Assembly (NCBI GenBank): GCA_031385545.1
Contig: JANNBN010000145.1
Location: forward strand, 1-64,000
Direction of reading: 5' to 3'
Length of the DNA: 64,000 nt
Source of the DNA: JANNBN01 sp031385545
GTDB taxonomy: Bacteria; Actinomycetota; Acidimicrobiia; Acidimicrobiales; JANYDT01
The notes under the pieces are model-generated. The model made no database searches. It had not been told where the DNA came from and saw only the letters and a list, made by a program, of their open reading frames with translations. A program made the translations under genes and the position numbers. Below, one piece after another: positions 17,520-25,798 of this stretch. Each line of letters opens with the position of its first letter. Positions within the stretch are counted from its first letter, which is position 1.

Positions 17520-18764
17520 CTACCGGCGTGCGGAATTGCGCTTGCGGGACAATGCATCGACCGAAGCTGCAAGCACCAGCACACCACCGGTGACCAAGAA
17601 GTTGATGCCACCCTTCAGCTGCAGCAGACCCAACCCGTTGTCGATCATTGCGATGACGAACGCTCCAATCGCGGCGTTCTTCAGGTTGCCGCGACCGCCG
17701 AAGAGGCTGACACCGCCGACGACGGCCGCACCCACCGCGCTCAGCACGATTTGGCGCCCAGCGGTCGACTCGATCGATCCGACCCGCGATGCGTGGAACA
17801 AGCCGCCGATGACCGACAGTGTTGAGCAGATGACGAAGCCCGAGATCCGCATCATGGTGACGTTGATACCGGCACGCCGTGCGGCTTCAGGGTTGCCACC
17901 CACCGCATAGATATGCAGGCCGAACCGAGTGCGCTGCAGGACGAACTGGCCGATGAACAAGATCACCAGCACGATGGGCACCACGATGGGAACGCCTTGA
18001 ATCTGCTTGGCCGACTTGCTGCGGTTGACGTTGAGGAAAGCAACGATCACTGCGGCAAGCGCCAGCCCACCACCCACCTTGATCATGACCAAGGCCAGCG
18101 GCTGATTGGGAAGACCGCGTTTGGAACGTCGCACGCGGTCATACGCTGAGAGCCCAATGGCGATCGCCGAAACCACCACCACCATCATCCAGCCCATCCA
18201 TGGCTTCAGGTTGTCGTTCATGATCGCCTTGAGCGGCTTGGTCTCGATGCGGAAGATGCCGCCGTCGCCCAGAAGGACAAGCATGAGCCCCTGAAAGCCA
18301 AGGAAAAAGCCGAGCGTCACAACGAACGCAGGCACACCGATCTTGGCCACGAAGAAGCCAAGCACCAGGCCGGTGAACGCGCCCACGAGCAAGGCCACGA
18401 ACAGCGACAGGCCCCAAGGCCATCCGCCCTTCACCAACTTGATGAACACGGCCATCGCCGTGCCACCGGTGACACCCGCCGACAGGTCGAGCTCGGTAAG
18501 GATGATGAGAAAGACCAGCGCGCAGGTGAACACCATGAGCGTTGCCGCCTGCACGAACAGGTTGGCGATGTTGAGGCGCGTGAGGAAGAACTCGCTTTTC
18601 TGCCAGAACAACACCGTGAGCATGAGCATGGCCAGCAACGCTGGCAAGACCCCCATGTCCCCACCGCGAACACGGGCCACATAGTCGTGCCATGCACCGC
18701 GCAACTGGGTGACTACGTCGGTGGGATGGCCATCGGCCGGGACCGGTTCGGGAGTGGTGCTCAT
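17520..18764 (-). CDS. xylH: Sugar ABC transporter permease (xylose type)
   Basis: The protein has 414 residues with about ten predicted membrane segments and belongs to the BPD_transp_2 family used for pentoses. The cytoplasmic coupling motif appears as GGNPEAARRAGINV, and ELDLSAGVTGG and GRGNLKNAAIGAF are typical. The start overlaps the end of the ATPase gene by 4 bases. Co-location with alpha-xylosidase suggests a xyloside or xylose substrate, but the symbol is by context. Confidence 0.85.
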   Translation of the reverse strand: MSTTPEPVPADGHPTDVVTQLRGAWHDYVARVRGGDMGVLPALLAMLMLTVLFWQKSEFFLTRLNIANLFVQAATLMVFTCALVFLIILTELDLSAGVTGGTAMAVFIKLVKGGWPWGLSLFVALLVGAFTGLVLGFFVAKIGVPAFVVTLGFFLGFQGLMLVLLGDGGIFRIETKPLKAIMNDNLKPWMGWMMVVVVSAIAIGLSAYDRVRRSKRGLPNQPLALVMIKVGGGLALAAVIVAFLNVNRSKSAKQIQGVPIVVPIVLVILFIGQFVLQRTRFGLHIYAVGGNPEAARRAGINVTMMRISGFVICSTLSVIGGLFHASRVGSIESTAGRQIVLSAVGAAVVGGVSLFGGRGNLKNAAIGAFVIAMIDNGLGLLQLKGGINFLVTGGVLVLAASVDALSRKRNSARR

Positions 18765-19516
18765 TGGTCATCGTCCTTGCTGCGAGTTCCGGTGATATAG
18801 CCGACGACGTCGTTATAAGTCGTCTCGGAGGTTTTCAGGTCAGCCACCATGTGGCCCAGGTACAGCACGCTGATGCGGTCGCAGACCTTGAACACGTCGG
18901 CCAGGTTGTGGCTGATCATGATCACGCTCACACCCGAGTCAGCCAGGCGGCGAACCAACTGCAGGACCTGTTCGGTCTGGGCGACGCCAAGAGCAGCCGT
19001 CGGTTCATCGAGCAGCACCAATTTTGCGTTGCGCAACACCGCCCGGGCAATGGCAACCGTCTGGCGCTGGCCGCCCGAAAGCGAGGCAACCTTTTGGCGG
19101 ACCGACTTGACGGTGCGCACGGACAGGCCTTTCAGCGTCTGGGTGGCCTGCAGTTCCATTGACGCTTCGTCGAGCGTGCCGGCAGCTGTCTCTTCGCGTC
19201 CAAGGAACATGTTCTGCACGATGTCGAGGTTCTCGCAGAGTGCAAGATCTTGGTACACCACCTCGATGCCGATGCCCGCCGCGTCGCGGGCCGACCGGAG
19301 ATGCACGACGTTCCCTTCGAAGGAGACCGTGCCGGAGTCGTAACCCTGCACGCCCGCGATCCCCTTGATGAGGGTGGACTTGCCGGCACCGTTGTCACCC
19401 ACCAGCGCAGTGACCTGCCCCGCATAGGCCCGGAAGTCAATCCCCTTCAGGACCTCTACCGGCCCGAAGCTCTTGGTGACACCCGACAGTTCAATCAACG
19501 GCACTTCGGTGCCCAT
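18761..19516 (-). CDS. Sugar ABC transporter ATP-binding protein (single domain)
   Basis: The protein has 251 residues and a complete ATPase: Walker A GDNGAGKST, Q-loop VVYQDLAL, signature LSGGQRQTVAIAR, Walker B LVLLDEP and H-loop ISHN. Unlike XylG, which has two fused ATPase domains of about 500 residues, it has one domain, like FrcA of fructose importers, and would work as a homodimer. The gene lies between the binding-protein and permease genes and overlaps the permease start. Confidence 0.9.
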   Translation of the reverse strand: MGTEVPLIELSGVTKSFGPVEVLKGIDFRAYAGQVTALVGDNGAGKSTLIKGIAGVQGYDSGTVSFEGNVVHLRSARDAAGIGIEVVYQDLALCENLDIVQNMFLGREETAAGTLDEASMELQATQTLKGLSVRTVKSVRQKVASLSGGQRQTVAIARAVLRNAKLVLLDEPTAALGVAQTEQVLQLVRRLADSGVSVIMISHNLADVFKVCDRISVLYLGHMVADLKTSETTYNDVVGYITGTRSKDDDQ

Positions 19517-19606
19517 AGGTTCCTCTTCTTGCTACGACGGCTGGCAAATACAGGTTCGATTCTGGTGCGAAAAATCGAGGCACGGGAGCGCGAAACGAGA
19601 ATTTCG

Positions 19607-19660
19607 TCGGGAAAAATGAAACAAGCCGCTGCATCGCACCGAACGGTGAGACGCAACGGC
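19607..19660 (-). terminator. Intercistronic hairpin with U-rich tail after the binding-protein gene
   Basis: A 16-bp stem with one mismatch (19625-19640 with 19645-19660, loop GAAC on the plus strand) is followed on the minus strand by TTGTTTCATTTTT. It lies between the binding-protein gene and the ATPase gene. It should stop part of the transcription or protect the upstream message, giving more binding protein than membrane components. Confidence 0.7.
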
Positions 19661-19717
19661 CTGCGGACCGGAGGACGAATTCTTCAGTTGTAGCTATTCA
19701 GTCGGAACTGCCTGAAA

Positions 19718-20887
19718 TCAGGCAACGCCGTTTGCGGTGCAAGCAGCAGCAACATCCTTGGTGCAGATGTCAGCGGCCTTTGCGTCGCCTGCCGCGACAA
19801 CGTCCTTGACCTTGTCGGCACCGACGAGGATCGGGGTGGAAGCAACGAACGGCGTGCCGTCGTCGAGCTTCTTGTCGGTCGTTGGCTTCTCGCCCTTCAG
19901 CAGGGCGATTGCCAGGTCCGAAGCCGACTTGGCCTCAACCTTGAACGGCTTGTAGACCGTTGCGGTCTGCTTGCCGAGGAGCACGTTCTGCAGGCCGGCA
20001 ACCGAGGCGTCCTGGCCCGAGATCACGGCCTTCTTGCCGTTTTTGTCAAGGATCGCAATGATCGATGCAGCGTTGTTGTCGTTCGGTGCAAGGACTGCGT
20101 CGACCTTGCCCTGAACTGCGGTGTAGGCCTGCTCGAAGAGCGTGCCGGCCTTCGCGCCGTCCCAGGTGCCGGTCATCTCGAACGCTGGCTTCACGCCTGC
20201 GGCATCGAGTGCCTTCTTGGCGCCGTCGAAGAACATCTTGGCGTTGCCGTCGGCAGGATCGCCCGACGAGTACACGACGCTGGCGGTGGCTGGATCAAGG
20301 CCGGCAGCCTTGAGGCCGTCGACGATGGTCTGGCCCTGGAGCTCGCCTACGTAGGCGTTGTCGAAGGACACGTAGTAGTCAGCGCCGGCGATAGGACGGT
20401 CATACGCGATGACTGGGATGCCCTGGGCCTTTGCCTTCTCGGCAACGCCAACGCCTGCACCCTGGTGGTCGACCAGGATCATGACGCCACAGCCCTTGGT
20501 GAGCTGCTGGTCGCCGATGGTGGCGTACTTGGCTGGGTCGCTCTGAGCGTTCTGGATGTCGGCTTCGAAGCCGGCAGCCGTCATGGCGTCGTTCAGTGCA
20601 GGACGGTCGCCGGTCTCCCAGCGGGTGCCGCTGTCGGCGTCTGGCAGGATCACGCAGGCGCGTCCGCCGGTAGCTGCCGCGGCTGCCTCGGTGACAGGTG
20701 CCTCTGCAGCAGCCTCGGTGACAGGTGCTTCAGCGGCGGCTTCGGTGACAGGTGCTTCTTCGACGACAGAGTCGACGACTGAATCAACTGCTGTATCAAC
20801 AGCTTCCTTGGCGTCGCTTCCGCATGCTGAACCCAGCAGCATCAGCGCACCGAACATCAGGATGGTTCCCTTGACGTTTTTCTTCAC
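19718..20887 (-). CDS. xylF: Sugar-binding lipoprotein of the xylose-type importer
   Basis: The protein has 389 residues. A signal peptide ends in the lipobox LLGSAC, so the protein should be lipid-anchored outside the cell. A spacer with three EAPVTEAAA repeats follows. The periplasmic-binding-protein type I domain is of the Peripla_BP_4 (XylF/RbsB) kind: GVMILVDHQG, IPVIAYDRPI, DAVLAPNDNNAASI. I chose the GTG at 20887 because AAGGGGA lies just upstream. The gene heads the operon binding protein, ATPase, permease, alpha-xylosidase. Confidence 0.9.
   Translation of the reverse strand: MKKNVKGTILMFGALMLLGSACGSDAKEAVDTAVDSVVDSVVEEAPVTEAAAEAPVTEAAAEAPVTEAAAAATGGRACVILPDADSGTRWETGDRPALNDAMTAAGFEADIQNAQSDPAKYATIGDQQLTKGCGVMILVDHQGAGVGVAEKAKAQGIPVIAYDRPIAGADYYVSFDNAYVGELQGQTIVDGLKAAGLDPATASVVYSSGDPADGNAKMFFDGAKKALDAAGVKPAFEMTGTWDGAKAGTLFEQAYTAVQGKVDAVLAPNDNNAASIIAILDKNGKKAVISGQDASVAGLQNVLLGKQTATVYKPFKVEAKSASDLAIALLKGEKPTTDKKLDDGTPFVASTPILVGADKVKDVVAAGDAKAADICTKDVAAACTANGVA
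20685..20765 (-). repeat. Three 27-bp tandem repeats within the binding-protein gene
   Basis: The units start at 20685, 20712 and 20739 with near-identical sequence and encode EAPVTEAAA three times just after the lipid anchor. They form a flexible linker whose length could vary between strains. Confidence 0.85.
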
Positions 20888-21142
20888 GTTTTTCCCCTTG
20901 AATGGTTGTGTTTCGTAGCGGTCACGCCCGTTGACGCAGCACTCCAGAGCATCCAGGGTGCAGGGCAAGTGGACCGATGCCAGCGCGCAGCGCCGGCCCG
21001 ATGACCACGACCACCCAGCACACACTCGCAACCAAACGGTTCAACGGTGCACAGGGGCCATCGCTTGTGACCCCGGCAGCGTAACAGCTTGTGTCGCGAA
21101 CGGTGCTCCACGCCATTGAAAACGGCTGACAGGTAGGGAAAT
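20888..21142. other. Intergenic region with the importer operon promoter
   Basis: These 255 bases lie between the leuB stop and the start of the binding-protein gene, both read on the minus strand. They should hold the importer promoter and any sugar-responsive operator. I see no strong palindrome or regulator gene nearby. Confidence 0.4.
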
Positions 21143-22222
21143 CTAGGAGGCAGACGCCACCTGTTGGGCAACCCAATCACCGATGGCAGCGGTCGGTCCC
21201 GCAGGCATGTCCGAGGTTCCGGCGTTCAAGGTTCCGCGGGTGGCAGTCAGGGTGGAGTCAACCACGGAGCGCAGGGTGGAGTCAACCACGGAGCGGATAC
21301 GTGTTGCCGCCCTCTTTTCACCCAAGAAGTCCAACATCATGGCTGCACTGATAATCGCGGCCCGGGGGTCGGCCTTCCCTGTGCCGACGATGTCGGGGGC
21401 CGAGCCGTGGACCGGTTCGAACATCGAGGGGCCAGTGCGGGCAGGGTTCAGATTGGCCGATGCGGCAAGGCCAACACCGCCCGACACGGCGCCCGCAAGA
21501 TCGGTGAGGATGTCGCCGAACAGGTTGTCGGTGACCAGCACGTCGTAGCGCTGGGGCGACTCCACGAAATAGATGCAGGCGGCATCGACGTGGTTGTATG
21601 CGGTCTGCACGTCTGGGTACTCGGCGGCAACGGCATCGAACGTGCGCTGCCACAGGTCGCCGGCGAACTGCAGCACGTTGGTCTTGTGCACAAGTGTGAG
21701 GTGCTTGCGAGGACGTGCGCGGGCGAGCTCGAACGCGTGACGCACGCAGCGCTCGACGCCCATGCGGGTGTTGACCGACCCCTGCGTCGCGATCTCGAAG
21801 GGCGTATCCTTGCGCAGGAACCCGCCCTCGCCGGCGTAAGTGCCTTCGGTGTTTTCGCGGATGACGATGCAGTCGACATTGTTGGCCGGAAAGTGGAACG
21901 GACGCTGGTTGATGTAGAGGTCCAGCGCGAACCGCATCCGCAGCAGCAGCCCACGCTCCAACACCCCCGGCGCCACGGCAGGGGTACCGACTGCGCCGAG
22001 CAGGATTGCGTCGAACCCGCGCAGTTCGTCAAGCGTTGCATCGCTGAGGATCTCGCCCGTGGCCGCGTACCGCCGGCCACCCAGGTCGTAGTCCACGGTA
22101 TCGAGGTGCACCCCCGACGCCGAAATCACCTTGAGGGCTTCGGCCGTCACCTCGGGACCGATCCCGTCGCCGCCGAGCACTGCCACCTTGTGAGCCACTT
22201 GTTGAGCCACCTGTTGAGTCAT
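21143..22222 (-). CDS. leuB: 3-isopropylmalate dehydrogenase
   Basis: The enzyme oxidatively decarboxylates 3-isopropylmalate, the third step to leucine. It has 359 residues from the ATG at 22222. Motifs include VLGGDGIGPEV, the substrate Arg region LERGLLLRMRFALDLYINQRP, IRENTEGTYAGEGG, the catalytic Lys in LVHKTNVLQ, and the metal-binding Asp in DNLFGDILTDLAG. FEPVHGSAPDI closes the active site. Two oddities are a TQQVAQQVAHK N-terminus and a 24-bp duplication near the C-terminus (RSVVDSTL twice). The gene stands alone, apart from leuCD. Confidence 0.95.
   Translation of the reverse strand: MTQQVAQQVAHKVAVLGGDGIGPEVTAEALKVISASGVHLDTVDYDLGGRRYAATGEILSDATLDELRGFDAILLGAVGTPAVAPGVLERGLLLRMRFALDLYINQRPFHFPANNVDCIVIRENTEGTYAGEGGFLRKDTPFEIATQGSVNTRMGVERCVRHAFELARARPRKHLTLVHKTNVLQFAGDLWQRTFDAVAAEYPDVQTAYNHVDAACIYFVESPQRYDVLVTDNLFGDILTDLAGAVSGGVGLAASANLNPARTGPSMFEPVHGSAPDIVGTGKADPRAAIISAAMMLDFLGEKRAATRIRSVVDSTLRSVVDSTLTATRGTLNAGTSDMPAGPTAAIGDWVAQQVASAS
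21249..21296 (-). repeat. 24-bp tandem duplication inside leuB
   Basis: The two 24-bp copies at 21249-21272 and 21273-21296 differ only in the last base. They add a second RSVVDSTL to the C-terminal helix region. The frame is kept, so the enzyme is probably intact. Confidence 0.85.
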
Positions 22223-22295
22223 TCCCCGACGATACGCGCCCGTTGAGCCGCCTCGATGCGGCCCGACCGAACCCCGCTGGCTGCTCAACCCCAAC

Positions 22296-22370
22296 TTCGC
22301 GTCCCCACAGATCCTTCGCGTCCCCACAGTGTCGACACCGGGGGGACGCGAACGCGCAAGGGGGACGCGA
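22296..22370. repeat. Direct plus inverted repeats, unit TTCGCGTCCCCACAG
   Basis: Direct copies lie at 22296-22310 and 22315-22329, and inverted copies of the core at 22342-22352 and 22361-22370. The arrangement (two forward, two reverse) is the same as at 9870-9977 but the word is different. It lies between the divergent leuB and CPBP genes, so it is not simply a terminator. Confidence 0.75.
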
Positions 22371-22446
22371 TGTGAGACGGGGCCAGGGGTGTTCTGCCCC
22401 CACCGTTGGGGGTGACCTCTCCCGCAGCCTTTGCTAAACCGGTCGG

Positions 22447-23295
22447 ATGCCGCCCACCACGCAGCCGCCGCTCTGGTTCGATTCGCGGCCGGCGAACCGT
22501 TCTGATGCTTCCGAGCAGTGGACCAACCCGGACATTCAGCCGCTCGACAGCAGGTTTCCGGGCATCCTGATCTCGATCGGCTGGATCGTGATGTACTTCA
22601 TCCTGCAGGTCGTGGTGTCGATCCCTGTCCTGGTGGTAGCTGCACTCGTCGATCCCACGCTGCGGGACAAGCTCACCAGCGGAGACCGCCAGCTCACCCA
22701 ACAGGCGCTGCTGAACGCGAGTGGTGTCCCGATCCTCTTCGCGCTGGTGTTGGCCGGGACACTCACCATTGCAATCCTGTGGCTGCATCTCCGCAAGGAC
22801 GGCCGCCACCGCAGCATCGGATTGCTCGCCGACAGCCGCCTTCCTCTTGGTACCACCATCGGGTACGGGATCGGGCTGATGGTGGTGGCGCTGATCGTCA
22901 GCGCTATCTACAACTCGGTGGTGCTGAAGGGGAAGGATTCCCAGGCCGACACCAAAGCGATCATCGACGGACTGAAGTCTCCGGTCGGTGTTCTTCTTGG
23001 CTTCTTCGCCATCGTCGTCGTGGCTCCCATCGTGGAAGAGCTGCTGTTCCGCGGCTACCTGCAAACAGCGCTCACCCGAAGGATGAAACCGTGGATGGCG
23101 ATCGCCATTTCCTCGACCGTGTTCGGGGCTATCCACTTCCAGCCGTTGGCGTTCCCGATCCTCGCCCTGCTCGGCGCGGTGTTCGGTTACCTGTACCACC
23201 GCACCGGCTCGCTGAAGGTCAACATTGCTCTGCACATGGCCAACAATGCGTTCGCCTTTCTCGCGCTGGTGCTCGCAGGGTCGCCTGGGGCCTAA
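22447..23295 (+). CDS. CPBP-family intramembrane metalloprotease
   Basis: The protein has 282 residues and about seven membrane helices. The three family motifs are present: EELLFRG (EExxxR) near residue 198, FGAIHF near residue 226 and HMANNAF near residue 260. These Glu and His residues coordinate the metal in CAAX/Abi proteases. Bacterial members mature peptides or confer self-immunity, and nothing nearby suggests a peptide substrate. greA starts 10 bases after the stop. Confidence 0.88.
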   Translation: MPPTTQPPLWFDSRPANRSDASEQWTNPDIQPLDSRFPGILISIGWIVMYFILQVVVSIPVLVVAALVDPTLRDKLTSGDRQLTQQALLNASGVPILFALVLAGTLTIAILWLHLRKDGRHRSIGLLADSRLPLGTTIGYGIGLMVVALIVSAIYNSVVLKGKDSQADTKAIIDGLKSPVGVLLGFFAIVVVAPIVEELLFRGYLQTALTRRMKPWMAIAISSTVFGAIHFQPLAFPILALLGAVFGYLYHRTGSLKVNIALHMANNAFAFLALVLAGSPGA

Positions 23296-23305
23296 CCTCT
23301 GCCTC

Positions 23306-23767
23306 GTGGCAACGAAGCTTTCCAAAGACACGTTCGACCGGCTCACTGCCGAGTTCGCTGATCTGTCGACGCGCGGCAAGATCGAAATCGCCCGCCGCAT
23401 CGAGGCGGCGCGTGAGCTGGGCGACCTGTCGGAGAACGGCGAATACCACGCTGCCAAGGAAGAGCAAGGAAAGATGGACGCACGGATGCGCCAGATCCGC
23501 TCCATCCTCGACGAGGCCGAGATCGTCAAGTCTGTCGACACCTCCGTGGTCTCAACCGGTGCCGTGGTCACCATCCGCTGGCAAGGCGACACCGACGCCG
23601 AGGTCTACCTGTTGGGCTCCATCGAAGAACGGCGCGAGGGGCTTGACGTCATGTCGCCCGAATCACCCATGGGCAAAGCCCTGATGGGCAAGCGCCCCGG
23701 TGACGTTGCGGAATATTCTGTCAACGGTCGCACGATGAAAGTCGAGATCGTCTCGATCTCGGCCTGA
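23306..23767 (+). CDS. greA: Transcription elongation factor GreA
   Basis: The protein has 153 residues. The N-terminal coiled coil carries the catalytic tip acidic pair in LGDLSENGEYHAAKEEQ. The C-terminal FKBP-like domain contains SPMGKALMGKRPGD. It stimulates transcript cleavage by paused RNA polymerase. The start is GTG at 23306. It follows the CPBP gene closely and precedes the GH15-like gene by 3 bases. Confidence 0.95.
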   Translation: MATKLSKDTFDRLTAEFADLSTRGKIEIARRIEAARELGDLSENGEYHAAKEEQGKMDARMRQIRSILDEAEIVKSVDTSVVSTGAVVTIRWQGDTDAEVYLLGSIEERREGLDVMSPESPMGKALMGKRPGDVAEYSVNGRTMKVEIVSISA

Positions 23768-23770
23768 TCC

Positions 23771-25600
23771 GTGCTTCCGCCCGAACTGCTCCAGCTCGGG
23801 CCGTTACAGGCAATCGGCAACGGTCGCTCCGGAGCCTTGGTCGGTCCGCGCGCTGACATCTCGTGGTGGACACCCGGGACCATCGAACATGACGCCGCGT
23901 TCTACTCGCTGGTGCATCGAGGCGGTGGGGAGCTGTCGCTGCGGCTGCCCGGCACAACTTGTTCGAGCACGTCGCGTAGCGGCGATGCACCGGTGCTGTG
24001 CACCACCGTCCGATCGCCCGACGCAACCGTCACAATCCACGATCACATGGCCGCCGGAACCCACGGGTTCGGCGACGGGACCATCGTCCGACTCGTCAGC
24101 GTGCTCGCCGGCCGGGCCGAATTCCACGGTTCTGTGGTCGGCGGTTCACGGTTCGCCACACCACGCCGCACGTACCGCGGCAGTGACTCGGTGGCGTGGG
24201 TGTCGACCGACCTCGGCGCAGCGGTCATCGGCGTGCGCGGCATCGATCCCGACGGCGCGATGGTGCTCCACCAGGGCGAGTCGCTGATGGTGACCGTGTC
24301 GCCGTATGCACGCGATGAACGCGTGCGACGTGAGGTCTACGACCGCAGCGTCGTGGACATGCAGCGCACCTGGCGGCGTGAACTCGACAACGGCTACGAC
24401 GGGCCCTTGCGCTCCGAGGTCCGCGGGTGGCTGCAGCAGCTTCTCCTGCTGACCAACACTGAATCGGGGGCGATCATACGATCGTTCACCACATCGCTTC
24501 CCACCCATCGCGGCGGAGAACGACAGGTCGACGAACGACTCGCCCACCTCGATGACGCTGCACGATTCGTCCGTCTGTGCGAGCGGATCGACCGCTACGA
24601 TCATGCTGAACAGACCCGCCGGTGGATCGCCGACGCCCTGGCACGAGGAACCGCCAGGGCGCGCCACGCAGACGGCACTGATGCAAATGGTGAGACCGAT
24701 TTGATGTTGTCGGGATGGCTCGGGCATCAACCGGTTCGGCGAGGTGACATCAGTGCTACCAGCACTGACCTTGCCGCTGTCGCCGCTGCTTCGCTCGTGC
24801 TGGACGCAGCGCGTGATCGGCGAGTGATCGCCGCCACGGCAAGCAGGCTGGCCGAACAGTTCCGCACGCCAACACTGCTGGACAGCGGTCGCTGGGCAGG
24901 CCGCCTCACCGGTCGGCGTGGCGTACGAGGGCAGGCTGCGACACGCTGGGTGTCATCAGCGATAGCTGTTCGTATCGCCTTGCGCGCAGCGGCCGCGACC
25001 GAACGCCGCCACGACCCGTTGTCACTCGACGCTGTCGAGTGGGACGCGGTCGCACGGGAGCTGGGTCTTTGGCTGCGGGCCGACGGCTGTTTCGGTGTCG
25101 ATGCCACGGCCGGGTGGCGTCGTGCATTCGATGACGACAGTTCAGATGCCCAGCTGTTGCGGTGGATAGCCCCAGCAGACCGGTCCGTGGATTTGCCCGA
25201 TCTGCCTGACGACCACGAGACCGAGGCGTGGGTGCGGACAACCAACACCGTCGGGCAGACCACCGCGCAGCTCGACGACCACGGTTTGGTCCATCGTCAC
25301 TTTCCTCACGCGGATGACGGTTTCGCGCCTGGCCAAGGAGCAGACGTGAGCGCAACCGCAGACCTCGTCAGCGCGTTGTGCCGGCTCGGACGCTGGGACG
25401 AAGCCAACAGCCGCATGGAGCTCCTGCTGACGTGCATCGACGCGGGCGCCGACCACGACGCGGACCCAGGTGCGGGCGTGGCCACCGTCCCGTCGCATCT
25501 TGACCCGCGAACGTCTGCACACCTGGGAAATCGTCCGCATGCACCGGCACTGCTGTCGCTGTGCGAAGCAGCGATAGCGCTGCGCAGCGGCCCCCGTTGA
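23771..25600 (+). CDS. Degenerate GH15-like (glucoamylase/trehalase type) protein
   Basis: The protein has 609 residues and starts with GTG 3 bases after greA. The overall plan resembles bacterial GH15 proteins: an N-terminal beta-sandwich (AIGNGRSGALVGPRADISWW), then an alpha/alpha barrel with GHQPVRRGDISATSTDL, which matches the family GxRPVRxGN segment. The usual catalytic signatures are missing. The WDYRYxWxRD region reads VDERLAHLDDAARF, and the PDxGIWExRG acid region reads LDSGRWAGRLTG, without the Glu. It is either catalytically dead or has changed chemistry. Homology is inferred from pattern and spacing only. Confidence 0.55.
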   Translation: MLPPELLQLGPLQAIGNGRSGALVGPRADISWWTPGTIEHDAAFYSLVHRGGGELSLRLPGTTCSSTSRSGDAPVLCTTVRSPDATVTIHDHMAAGTHGFGDGTIVRLVSVLAGRAEFHGSVVGGSRFATPRRTYRGSDSVAWVSTDLGAAVIGVRGIDPDGAMVLHQGESLMVTVSPYARDERVRREVYDRSVVDMQRTWRRELDNGYDGPLRSEVRGWLQQLLLLTNTESGAIIRSFTTSLPTHRGGERQVDERLAHLDDAARFVRLCERIDRYDHAEQTRRWIADALARGTARARHADGTDANGETDLMLSGWLGHQPVRRGDISATSTDLAAVAAASLVLDAARDRRVIAATASRLAEQFRTPTLLDSGRWAGRLTGRRGVRGQAATRWVSSAIAVRIALRAAAATERRHDPLSLDAVEWDAVARELGLWLRADGCFGVDATAGWRRAFDDDSSDAQLLRWIAPADRSVDLPDLPDDHETEAWVRTTNTVGQTTAQLDDHGLVHRHFPHADDGFAPGQGADVSATADLVSALCRLGRWDEANSRMELLLTCIDAGADHDADPGAGVATVPSHLDPRTSAHLGNRPHAPALLSLCEAAIALRSGPR

Positions 25601-25798
25601 GCCGCGACGACCGGCTCGACAATCACAGCCTCTCGCAGGGCTCTTGCCAGCCTTGTGACCGCGTTTGACGGCGTTTGACTGTGCGCATGCTGGGTTCGTG
25701 ACTCTCGGTTCGACGCTGGCTGGCGAGGCCCGATGAATGGCCACTGAAAGGCCGGTCAGTGCAGCCGAACCTGCTCAAGCGGTGCGATACGGACACCG
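25601..25798. other. Intergenic region before the GGDEF-EAL gene
   Basis: About 200 bases with a repeated GCGTTTGAC (near 25660 and 25670) and no gene. It probably holds the promoter of the following gene. Confidence 0.35.

Noticed and set aside
18761..19516. Truncated XylG
   Set aside because: The single ATPase domain is complete and the operon frame continues normally. Single-domain ATPases (FrcA type) are a known alternative.
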